Assembly: GCA_012838225.1 (NCBI GenBank)
Contig: DUPT01000023.1
Coordinates: 1-47,003 of the forward strand
DNA: 47,003 nt
Reading direction: 5' to 3'
Source: Tissierellia bacterium
GTDB lineage: Bacteria > Bacillota > Clostridia > Peptostreptococcales > Acidaminobacteraceae
Under the pieces are notes generated by a model. It did no database searches, had not been told where the DNA came from, and worked only from the letters and a program-made list of their open reading frames with translations. This document shows positions 36,794 through 43,800 of the stretch, in pieces (position 1 is the stretch's first letter; each line of letters begins with the position of its first letter). The translations under genes were made by a program, and so were the position numbers.

Positions 36794-37545
36794 AGCTTAA
36801 AAGCTCGGAGGGCGTTGTTGAAGGTTGCTTCTTCAACCGCTTGGAATGAAACACCCCTTAAATCAGCGATCTGGGCGATGATATGACGAAGCAGCCGCGG
36901 ATCGTTTCGTTTGCCCCGAAACGGATGCGGTGTCAGGTAGGGGGCATCAGTCTCGACCAAAAGGGCGTCTAGCGGCACCGCCTGAGCCACCTCCTTTGGC
37001 ACCCGGGCATTCTTGAACGTCACCGGTCCGGCGAGGGAAATGTAGGCTCCCAGCTTGACGTATTCGAGGGCCATCTCAGCCGAGCCGCTATAGGCGTGCA
37101 TGATGACACCGCTTTGGAAGCTGTCTTCGGCCCGGAGGCTATTGAACACATCCTCGTGAGCCTCCCGGTCATGGATGATGACCGGCAGGTCGTGCTCTTT
37201 AGCCAGCCGGAGCTGCCTCCGAAACAGCGCCTGCTGGGCGGCCTTATTATCCTTGACCCAGTAGTAGTCCAGCCCGATCTCACCGATGGCGACGATTTTG
37301 GGGTGTGACAGGTACTGGGCCAATTCATCGAATTGTTCGGCCTGATCGACCTCAGAGGGGTGGATGCCGATGGCCATTGTCAGATTGTCATAGGGGCTCA
37401 CCAGCTCGAGCACCTGAGGGATCAGCGAGGCCGATACCCCCGGTACCAGGACGTGGATCTTCTTGTGAGCCAGTTCCATCAGCATCTCATCAAGGTCCGG
37501 TTCAAACCGCTTATCATCAAGATGGGCATGACTATCAAACTGCAT
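36790..37545 (-). CDS. tatD: TatD family metal-dependent deoxyribonuclease
   Basis: 251 aa. Metal ligands: FDSHAHLDD (HxH near residue 6-8), GEIGLDYYW (Glu), PVIIHDREAHED (His), VIMHAYSG (His) and LLVETDAPYLTPHPFRGKRN (Asp). 3'-exonuclease/AP-endonuclease of the amidohydrolase fold; roles in DNA repair and RNA quality control are known. Its ATG overlaps the metG stop by one base (TGATG), so it is translationally coupled. Confidence 0.96.
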   Translation of the reverse strand: MQFDSHAHLDDKRFEPDLDEMLMELAHKKIHVLVPGVSASLIPQVLELVSPYDNLTMAIGIHPSEVDQAEQFDELAQYLSHPKIVAIGEIGLDYYWVKDNKAAQQALFRRQLRLAKEHDLPVIIHDREAHEDVFNSLRAEDSFQSGVIMHAYSGSAEMALEYVKLGAYISLAGPVTFKNARVPKEVAQAVPLDALLVETDAPYLTPHPFRGKRNDPRLLRHIIAQIADLRGVSFQAVEEATFNNALRAFKL

Positions 37546-39461
37546 CAGCCAAGCCTCGATCCCGAGGCCAAGGTGGCTTTGATCATTCGGACATGCTTCT
37601 CATCCTCTTCGGCTAAGAGCATGCCATGGCTCATGATGCCGCGCAGCTTGATCGGTTTTAGGTTGGCGATCAGAACGAATTTCTTTCCGACCAGCTCCTC
37701 CTTGGTATAGTAGTCGCGAATGCCGCTGACGACCGTTCGCTCGGAGGATCCGACTCGCAGTGTCAGGACATAGAGCTTATCGGCATTGGGGTGATCCTCG
37801 ACCGCGATGACATCGGCCACTCTCAAATCGAGCTTGGCAAAATCATCGAAGCTGATCTCTTGTTTGATCGGCTCTTCCTTGGGCTTTGGTTCAGCCTGTT
37901 TCGGCGCCGGCTTCTCCTCTGCTGCCGGATTTTCAGCCAGGCGCTCAAACAGCGGCGTCGGCTGAGAGACCTTGTGAGGCTGAGTCAGTTGACCCCAGGG
38001 CAAGACCGTGTCATAGTCCGTCTGATCGGTCGCCAGCTGTCGCTGGAGCTCTCTCATACTATCCGGCATGATGGGGGACAACAGGATGCTTAGGATCCGA
38101 AGGTTCTCCGTGAGGACATAGAGCACCGTCTTCAGCCTGTCGTGCTGATCCTCGTCCTTGGCCAGCACCCAGGGCATGGTATCATCGATATATTTGTTTG
38201 ACTTTTTCGCCAGCTCGATCACCTCGCGGATAGCTTCTCCGACATGGTAGACATCCATCTTGGCCTGATACTTGGCGATGCCGTCTTCAAACGATTGGAT
38301 CAGCTCCCGGTCGAGTTCATTGAGCTCACTCCCCTGCTCCACCACGCCGCCAAAGTATTTTTGGCTCATGGCCAGGGTCCGGTTCAAGAGATTGCCCAGG
38401 ATATTCGCCAGGTCCTGATTGGTCCGGGTGATGAGCGTGTCATGAGTAAAGATCCCGTCTTCAGCAAACGGCATATCCCGAAGCAGGGCATAACGCACCC
38501 GGTCGAGCCCATATTGCTTGACCAGATCCTTGGCATATAGGACATTGCCCTCGCTCTTACTCATCTTGCCGCCCGAGGTCAAGACCCAGGGGTGACCATA
38601 GACCTGCTTGGGGATCTCGAGGCCCAGGGCGTGTAGGAAGATCGGCCAGTAGATGGTATGGAAGCGAACGATATCTTTTCCGATCAGATGCAGATCCGCC
38701 GGCCAGTTCTTGACGAACAGCTCATCGCTCTCACCATCGGGATCAAAGCCCAGGGCGGTGATATAGTTACTTAAGGCATCGAGCCAAACATAGACGACAT
38801 GCCCCTCATCGATCGTGACCGGGATGCCCCAATCAAACGATGTCCGTGAGACACACAGATCTCTTAGTCCGGGCTTGATGAAATTGTTCATCATCTCACG
38901 CTTTCGGCTTTCGGGATAGATGAAATCGGGATGCTCCTCAATGTACTGCTCGAGCCACTTCTGATACTTGCTCAGTCGGAAGAAATAGGCCTCTTCGTCG
39001 GCTTCTTGAACGACCGAGCCATCCTCGGGACATTTGCCATCGACGAGTTGGCTCTCGGAATAGAATGATTCACACCGAGTGCAATAGTGCCCCTGATAGA
39101 CGCCCTTATAGATATCGTCTTGTTCATAGAAGATCTCGAACATCCGCTGGACGACTTTTTTATGCTTGGGATCAGTCGTTCGAATGAACTGATCATAGCT
39201 GACATTCATCGTATCCCAGATATCTTGGACTTCACCGGCAATGATGTCGACGTGTTCTTGGGGCGTGCGACCGTTCTTGATGGCCTCTTGCTGGATCTTT
39301 TCGCCGTGTTCATCGGTGCCGGTCAGAAAGTAGACATCATAGCCGCGCAGTCTTTTATAGCGTACCAAAGCATCGGCTAGGATGGCCTCATACGTATTGC
39401 CGATATGCGGGACTTTTGACGTATATGCGATCGCGGTCGATAGATAGTATTTTTCTTTCAT
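37545..39461 (-). CDS. metG: Methionyl-tRNA synthetase
   Basis: 638 aa. HIGH motif (PHIGNTYEA), a zinc knuckle (YCTRCESF, KCPEDG), KMSKS (GKMSKSEGN), the anticodon-binding helical domain, and a C-terminal tRNA-binding EMAP-like domain (LDLRVADVIAVEDHPNADKL, GSSERTVVSGI). A Pro/Lys/Glu-rich linker (about 500-530, PAAEEKPAPKQAEPKPKEE) joins the two. It charges both initiator and elongator tRNA-Met. First gene of the operon and preceded by a T-box. Confidence 0.97.
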   Translation of the reverse strand: MKEKYYLSTAIAYTSKVPHIGNTYEAILADALVRYKRLRGYDVYFLTGTDEHGEKIQQEAIKNGRTPQEHVDIIAGEVQDIWDTMNVSYDQFIRTTDPKHKKVVQRMFEIFYEQDDIYKGVYQGHYCTRCESFYSESQLVDGKCPEDGSVVQEADEEAYFFRLSKYQKWLEQYIEEHPDFIYPESRKREMMNNFIKPGLRDLCVSRTSFDWGIPVTIDEGHVVYVWLDALSNYITALGFDPDGESDELFVKNWPADLHLIGKDIVRFHTIYWPIFLHALGLEIPKQVYGHPWVLTSGGKMSKSEGNVLYAKDLVKQYGLDRVRYALLRDMPFAEDGIFTHDTLITRTNQDLANILGNLLNRTLAMSQKYFGGVVEQGSELNELDRELIQSFEDGIAKYQAKMDVYHVGEAIREVIELAKKSNKYIDDTMPWVLAKDEDQHDRLKTVLYVLTENLRILSILLSPIMPDSMRELQRQLATDQTDYDTVLPWGQLTQPHKVSQPTPLFERLAENPAAEEKPAPKQAEPKPKEEPIKQEISFDDFAKLDLRVADVIAVEDHPNADKLYVLTLRVGSSERTVVSGIRDYYTKEELVGKKFVLIANLKPIKLRGIMSHGMLLAEEDEKHVRMIKATLASGSRLG

Positions 39462-39477
39462 GCTTCCTCCGTAAAAT

Positions 39478-39674
39478 AAAAAAATGACTGGCTCGCGCTA
39501 GGGGCGAAGCAGCCACGGTACCACCCTAATTGATTCTCTTAAGCTATAACGGGCCGACCCGCCAAAAAAGGAGCTCCGGAGTCATGTTCATCCTCTCCCC
39601 CGGCTGTCTTGCACCACCCGACAACTCTCTATTAACGGTGAAAAGGACTACTCTTTCCTTCATCGCTTGTTCAT
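39478..39674 (-). promoter_or_regulatory. T-box riboswitch (methionine) in the metG leader
   Basis: Minus strand T-box AGGGTGGTACCGTG (39514-39527). It is followed by a GC-rich hairpin (GGCTGCTTCGC...GCGCGAGCC) and a T-run at 39478-39484, then the metG start. An ATG triplet in GAACATGACTCC (39583-39585) is a plausible specifier. Because the four-gene operon is downstream, rRNA processing genes (rnmV, ksgA) should also respond to tRNA-Met charging. Confidence 0.9.
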
Positions 39675-39676
39675 TT

Positions 39677-39705
39677 ATGCTACCATCATCGCCGCTCGAT
39701 GTCAA
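39677..39705 (-). promoter_or_regulatory. Promoter of the metG operon
   Basis: Minus strand TTGACA (39700-39705), 17-base spacer, TAGCAT (39677-39682), immediately upstream of the T-box leader. Confidence 0.75.
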
Positions 39706-39727
39706 TTTTTTGTCGCCTGAGAACAAT

Positions 39728-39762
39728 CAAAAAAATGCACCCTCATCGGCTGAGAGTGCATT
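39728..39762 (-). terminator. Terminator of ald
   Basis: Minus strand AATGCACTCTCA / TGAGGGTGCATT (one mispair) then Ts; lies just after the ald stop and overlaps no other gene. Confidence 0.88.
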
Positions 39763-39777
39763 CGGGTTTTATTTGGT

Positions 39778-40893
39778 CTAGAGAAGCTCTGCCAGGTCCT
39801 TGTAGTCGTAGCCCAGATCTTCGGCGACCGGTTGGTAGGTGACAAAACCTTCGGCGGTGTTGACGCCCGGCACCAGTTCGGGATAACGTTTACAGGCTTC
39901 TTTCCAGCCCAGCTTAGCGATGGCAACCCCATAACGGGTAGTGGCATTTGAGAGCGCTTGGGTAGCGGTTTTCGGAACAGCGCCCGGGATATTGGCGACT
40001 GCATAGTGGACCACGCCATGCTCAACAAATACTGGATCCGTATGGGTTGTGGGGCGACCAGCGGTCAGGTCGGTCGATCCACCTTGGTCGATTGCGACGT
40101 CAACGATAACCGAACCAGGCTCCATGGTCTTAATCATATCTTCAGAAATTAGCTGAGGAGCTTTGTGGCCCGGGATCAGGATGGTCGAAACGACGAGGTC
40201 GGCATCCTTGACGACATTGGCGATATTGAAGTTGTTCGAATACAGCGTTTCGATCTTATCTAGGAAAATATCACCGATTTCGCCTAAGCGATCGATATTG
40301 ACATCTAGGACGGTGACACGGGCACCCATGCCAACAGCAATCCGAGTAGCGGCGGTTCCAACAACACCGGCACCTAGGACAACTACGTGAGCCGGAGCAA
40401 CCCCGGGCACGCCTTGCAGTAGGACACCTTTTCCGCCTTGCGGTTTGGTTAAGAATTTAGCCCCTTCTTGAACAGCCATCCGGCCGGCCACTTCACTCAT
40501 CGGCTTTAACAGCGGCAGAGCTCGTCCGACCTGGACGGTTTCAAATGCGATGCCGACGACCTTTTTGTCGACCATTTCTTTTGTCAGCGGGGCATCGGCA
40601 GCTAAGTGCAGATAGGTATAAATGATCAGGTCTTCACGGAAATATTGATATTCGCTTTCGATCGGCTCCTTGACCTTATAGATCATATCCGCCTTGGCCC
40701 AAACGTCGGCCGCGTTGTCCAGAACTTCCGCGCCAGCTTCCTTGTAGTCTTCGTCAGTAAAACCTGATTCGAGACCGGCATTGGTTTCGACATACACGGT
40801 ATGTCCTTCATGTACAAACTGATTGACAGCTGCCGGTGTGCAAGATACGCGACGTTCTTGGTCTTTGATTTCTTTCGGTACTCCAATTACCAT
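39778..40893 (-). CDS. ald: Alanine dehydrogenase
   Basis: 371 aa. N-terminal substrate domain (MVIGVPKEIKDQERRVSCTPAA, containing the conserved Arg and Lys) with catalytic His in YTYLHLAAD. NAD-binding VVVLGAGVVGTAATRIA is followed by the acidic end VTVLDVN, and the rest includes SVIVDVAIDQGG and HYAVANIPGAVPKTATQ. Catalyses L-alanine + NAD+ to pyruvate + NH4+ + NADH, linking amino-acid use to the pyruvate oxidised by nifJ. Upstream has TATAAT and three direct CATTGTT repeats. Confidence 0.96.
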   Translation of the reverse strand: MVIGVPKEIKDQERRVSCTPAAVNQFVHEGHTVYVETNAGLESGFTDEDYKEAGAEVLDNAADVWAKADMIYKVKEPIESEYQYFREDLIIYTYLHLAADAPLTKEMVDKKVVGIAFETVQVGRALPLLKPMSEVAGRMAVQEGAKFLTKPQGGKGVLLQGVPGVAPAHVVVLGAGVVGTAATRIAVGMGARVTVLDVNIDRLGEIGDIFLDKIETLYSNNFNIANVVKDADLVVSTILIPGHKAPQLISEDMIKTMEPGSVIVDVAIDQGGSTDLTAGRPTTHTDPVFVEHGVVHYAVANIPGAVPKTATQALSNATTRYGVAIAKLGWKEACKRYPELVPGVNTAEGFVTYQPVAEDLGYDYKDLAELL

Positions 40894-40952
40894 TGCATTA
40901 CTCCTTTTCTGAAGATATAGGTTTAACTACATATGTATTATAACATGAAGTT

Positions 40953-41034
40953 CATTGTTTTTGGTTGTGTTTAGACATTGTTACTTGATAGCGAAATGAT
41001 ATTTTTTTTATTGACAATATCATGCGACATTGTT
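40953..41034 (+). repeat. Three direct CATTGTT repeats in the ald/41122 intergenic region
   Basis: CATTGTT at 40953-40959, 40976-40982 and 41028-41034. The inverse form ACAATA-N lies between the last two (GACAATATC at 41013-41021), so a partial dyad exists. They lie upstream of the likely ald -10 and could bind a regulator. Confidence 0.4.
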
Positions 41035-41121
41035 TCCTCGGATGGCACTGCACACCACTTTAACGTGATTATGCTTGAATCGGGCATATATATATGATAA
41101 AACTATTGGACAGGAGAAACC

Positions 41122-41499
41122 ATGATACAGGATTTGTTAAATAAACTCCGTCCGGTGGACGTAAAAAAGATCGTCTTCGATATGAAAAAAGGGATCATCC
41201 GGGTCGACCTACAAGATGAGAGCATGATCCAGTTTGAGGATGTCATATCCTTTTTCTATACCGATGAGGAGGTGTCCTATCAGACCCATCTCGACCTCAA
41301 GCCCATCGTCTATGATGCGGCCGGTTTTGATGCCCAGTTTACCGCCTATGAGGATGACTGGGAGGAGGAGGACGATTTCTTCACCCCCTACAGTGTGCCC
41401 AACTTCAGCCTGTGCGTCGATGACCGGTCGATGCTGATCGAAGCCGGTAAGATAAAGATCGGCGGCAGTACCTATATCCTGACCGAGCGGATGCAATAG
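41122..41499 (+). CDS. Conserved-looking acidic protein of unknown function
   Basis: 125 aa, strongly acidic (an EDDWEEEDDFF patch at about residues 77-87), no membrane segment, with alternating beta-like stretches (IVFDMKKGIIRVDLQD, IKIGGSTYILTER). It begins after ACAGGAGAAACC and uses codons like the neighbours, so I believe it is real, but I do not recognise a family. Its stop codon lies within the terminator hairpin, and its end overlaps the convergent GIY-YIG gene by 28 bases. Confidence 0.7.
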   Translation: MIQDLLNKLRPVDVKKIVFDMKKGIIRVDLQDESMIQFEDVISFFYTDEEVSYQTHLDLKPIVYDAAGFDAQFTAYEDDWEEEDDFFTPYSVPNFSLCVDDRSMLIEAGKIKIGGSTYILTERMQ

Positions 41500-41762
41500 C
41501 CGCTCTTTTTTTTGCTTCGTTTTCTCCTGCCGATCAAGGCCAGCTTTTCTTCGCGTGACATTTGCTTGATATGCCACTCCCGGCTCATGGCTTCTCGTTT
41601 GTCGGAAAAAATTTCGACATAGACCAGCTTGAGCCGCTTTTTGGCGCGGGTATATTTGCCACCCTTTCCCTGACAATGGGTTCGGTAGCGCTGATCGAGC
41701 CGGTTGGTCCAGCCGGTATAGAGGGTGCCATCGGAGGCTTCAAGCAGATAGACATAGTTCAT
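41472..41762 (-). CDS. GIY-YIG domain endonuclease (UPF0213-like)
   Basis: 96 aa. A single GIY-YIG domain: YVYLLEASDGTLYTGWT supplies the two motif strands (YVY...YTG). RLDQRYRTHCQGKGGKYTRAKK contains the conserved Arg and Tyr region, and the conserved Glu is in AMSREWHIKQM. The C-terminus is basic (GRRKRSKKKSG). Short stand-alone members are common and probably act in DNA repair or mobility, but their substrates are unknown. It overlaps the 41122 gene tail-to-tail. Confidence 0.88.
   Translation of the reverse strand: MNYVYLLEASDGTLYTGWTNRLDQRYRTHCQGKGGKYTRAKKRLKLVYVEIFSDKREAMSREWHIKQMSREEKLALIGRRKRSKKKSGYCIRSVRI
41485..41513 (+). terminator. Terminator of the 41122 gene
   Basis: GAGCGG (41485-41490) / CCGCTC (41500-41505) followed by eight Ts; the stop codon is in the loop. 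Confidence 0.88.
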
Positions 41763-41795
41763 GCCTAAATTATACCGTAAACTCTGGATAAAGTT

Positions 41796-41824
41796 TTTCT
41801 ATTCATCGGATTAAAGGGTATAAT
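41796..41824 (+). promoter_or_regulatory. Promoter of the selenoprotein peroxiredoxin gene
   Basis: Perfect TATAAT (41819-41824) with TTTCTA 17 bases upstream; transcription would begin just before the GAAAGGAG of the first start. Confidence 0.55.
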
Positions 41825-41845
41825 AGACTTGAAAGGAGTTTCATT

Positions 41846-42583
41846 ATGACACAACCAACCGCCGGTTGTTCTCGTCCGGCTGTCCGTGTAGAAGCAGACG
41901 AAGTGCAACCCACTGAACCTATGACAACACCAAAGGAGGAACCTCGCATGATCCGTGTTGGCAAGCCCGCCCCTGATTTTACTGCTCCCGCCTTTTATAA
42001 CGGCGAATTTACCGAAGTTAGCTTAAAGGAATTTACCGATCAAGGCAAATGGGTCTACATTTGCTTCTATCCCGGTGATTTCACCTTTGTCTGAGCGACC
42101 GAAATCTCTGCAGTTGCAGACAGGAATTCTGAATTTGAAGATCTGAATGTTCAGGTCATCTCGATCTCGACCGACTCGACCTTCACTCACAAGGTATGGA
42201 ACGATCAAGAGCTCTCCAAGATGATCGGTGGGGACATCCCCTATCCCATGGCTAGTGACCAAGGTGGAGCTATCGGAACACTCTATGGTGTCTATGATGA
42301 AGAATCCGGCACCGATGTCCGCGGTCGTTTTATCATCGACCCAGATGGAAATGTCCAATCCTTTGAAGTATTGACGCCGCCGGTAGGCCGAAATGTCAGT
42401 GAAGGCCTGCGTCAGATCCAAGCCTATCAACACGTCCGAGAGACCAAGGGTGGCGAAGTCACTCCCTCCGGTTGGAGACCCGGCAAGACCGTTCTCAAGC
42501 CCGGCATCGAGCTGGTAGGCAATGTCTGGAAGCATTGGAATGTCAAAGAAGCCGACTCCGATGTCGCCGTCCCGGTAGAATAA
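41846..42583 (+). CDS. prxU: Selenocysteine-containing AhpC/TSA-type peroxiredoxin (UGA read-through)
   Basis: Reading TGA 42092-42094 as selenocysteine joins two open frames into 245 aa. The Prx catalytic segment reads FYPGDFTFV-U-ATEIS: P76, T80 and U83 occupy the Pro-Thr-Cys positions, and the conserved Arg lies in VRGRFIIDPDG. Typical AhpC sequence follows without interruption (VISISTDSTFTHKVWND, DIPYPMASD, EVLTPPVGRNVSEGLRQIQA). The C-terminal motif reads EVTPSGWRPG where AhpC has EVCPAxW, so the resolving Cys is lost. Other Cys are C8, in an N-terminal extension (TAGCSRPAV), and C73. Two in-frame starts have good ribosome-binding sites: 41846 (GAAAGGAG) and 41948 (AAAGGAGGA), the latter giving the canonical-length 211-aa form. 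Reduces peroxides; monocistronic. Confidence 0.92.
42095..42124 (+). promoter_or_regulatory. SECIS-like hairpin after the UGA codon
   Basis: TCTGC (42107-42111), loop AGTT, GCAGA (42116-42120) form a perfect short stem 12 bases after the UGA. C99-C100/G123-G124 could extend it below an internal loop. The apical loop, with its G-U, lies 20-23 bases from the U of UGA, the range expected for bacterial SelB-dependent elements. Confidence 0.7.
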
Positions 42584-42592
42584 ACCTTTTAC

Positions 42593-42620
42593 GCTCCTCG
42601 CAAGAGGAGCTCTTTTTTTT
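42593..42620 (+). terminator. Terminator of the peroxiredoxin gene
   Basis: GCTCCTC-GCAA-GAGGAGC followed by TC and eight Ts. Confidence 0.95.
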
Positions 42621-42665
42621 GGGTACAAGATAATACACCTCATCCATATGAGAATAGGAGGATCC

Positions 42666-43742
42666 ATGGAACGAGAAATCGTCAGACTCGATCTCGATCG
42701 AGATTTTGAAAGCTTTGAGGAATTATCTAACCTGGCCTTTGGCGAGGGTGCCAACCTGAACCGGGAAATGCACGAATGGTTATTTGACAATAATCCCTAC
42801 AACCGAGCCGGCAATATGATGTTTTTGCTAAAAGAAGGCGACAAGGTGATCGGCTGTGACGGCCTGATCCCAAACGAGCTCTATGTCAACGGCAAAACCC
42901 TCTTGACCGCTCACTCCATCAAATCGATGACCCACCCCGACTATCAGCGTCAGGGGATCTTTCGCAAGATGACCGAAAACTCGGCCGAACGGGGCAAGCT
43001 CGATGGCGTCGATGTCATCATCGGTCTAGCCAATGCCGCCTCTTATCCGGCCTATCAGAAGTTTGGCTGGGCGACCCTGTTTGAAAAAGAGGTCTATGTC
43101 AAGCCCATCCGGATCAAAAAGCTGCTCCAACGGAAACTGAAGCTCTCTGCGCTGGCCGCTCTGGGAAACGGCGTCTTTACCACGCTGAATAAACTCAAGC
43201 TGAGAAAAAAAGACAAAGACTTAAGCTTCGAGTGGCGCCAAGACGTCCCACCCGAGGTCCAGACCGTCTGGGATCGCTATAAGTCAAAATACGAGGTCCT
43301 GTTGGTCCGCGACTATCAATACCTCAACTACCGCTATAATGAACGACCGGACGTGGAGTATGTCACGCTCTTGATGCGACACCAAGGCGACCTGGTCGGC
43401 TTTGCCATCCTGCACGACTCCAAGACCAAACGATCGGTCTTCACCTCAGCCGTGGAATTCTTTACCGATCCCACCGATGAGCGCTATATCAGCGCCATGC
43501 TAAAAACGATCGCCACCTACTGCTATGATCAGGGCCTTGACTATGTCGTCATCGGCACCGGCGGCTTTGGCCGGTATGAAGAGCTGATGAAGCGTCACGG
43601 CTTTCGCCTCACCCCCAAGCCCCCCAGCAACAATATGATGATCGCCCATGTCCTGACCGACAAGGTCACCCTCGACGAACTCGACGGCGGCCACAAGTGG
43701 CACATTACCCAGGGTGATGGCGACACCGAACTCGATATCTAG
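42666..43742 (+). CDS. GNAT-family N-acetyltransferase (two-domain)
   Basis: 358 aa; start at the ATG after AGGAGGATCC. The N-terminal half has the acetyl-CoA-binding region TAHSIKSMTHPDYQRQGIFRKM (Q/RxxGxG/A-like: QRQGIF) and the preceding beta strand VIGCDGLIPNEL. The C-terminal half (about 190-350) looks like a second GNAT-like fold (GDLVGFAILHDS, YVVIGTGGFGRYEEL). Larger members of this type occur in surface-polymer and antibiotic-modifying contexts; the substrate here is unknown. Monocistronic between terminator and promoter. Confidence 0.8.
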   Translation: MEREIVRLDLDRDFESFEELSNLAFGEGANLNREMHEWLFDNNPYNRAGNMMFLLKEGDKVIGCDGLIPNELYVNGKTLLTAHSIKSMTHPDYQRQGIFRKMTENSAERGKLDGVDVIIGLANAASYPAYQKFGWATLFEKEVYVKPIRIKKLLQRKLKLSALAALGNGVFTTLNKLKLRKKDKDLSFEWRQDVPPEVQTVWDRYKSKYEVLLVRDYQYLNYRYNERPDVEYVTLLMRHQGDLVGFAILHDSKTKRSVFTSAVEFFTDPTDERYISAMLKTIATYCYDQGLDYVVIGTGGFGRYEELMKRHGFRLTPKPPSNNMMIAHVLTDKVTLDELDGGHKWHITQGDGDTELDI

Positions 43743-43755
43743 ACTACCCCTGACG

Positions 43756-43783
43756 TAGACATTCCGACCGGTTAGGGTACAAT
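43756..43783 (+). promoter_or_regulatory. Promoter of the dihydrolipoamide dehydrogenase gene
   Basis: TAGACA (43756-43761), 16-base spacer, TACAAT (43778-43783), then AGGAGG and the start codon. Confidence 0.65.
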
Positions 43784-43800
43784 AGCATTTAGGAGGCTAC

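Noticed and set aside
42092..42094. Nonsense mutation making the peroxiredoxin a pseudogene
   Set aside because: The stop falls exactly on the catalytic Cys codon, both halves are otherwise intact in one frame, and a SECIS-like hairpin follows; selenocysteine explains it better.
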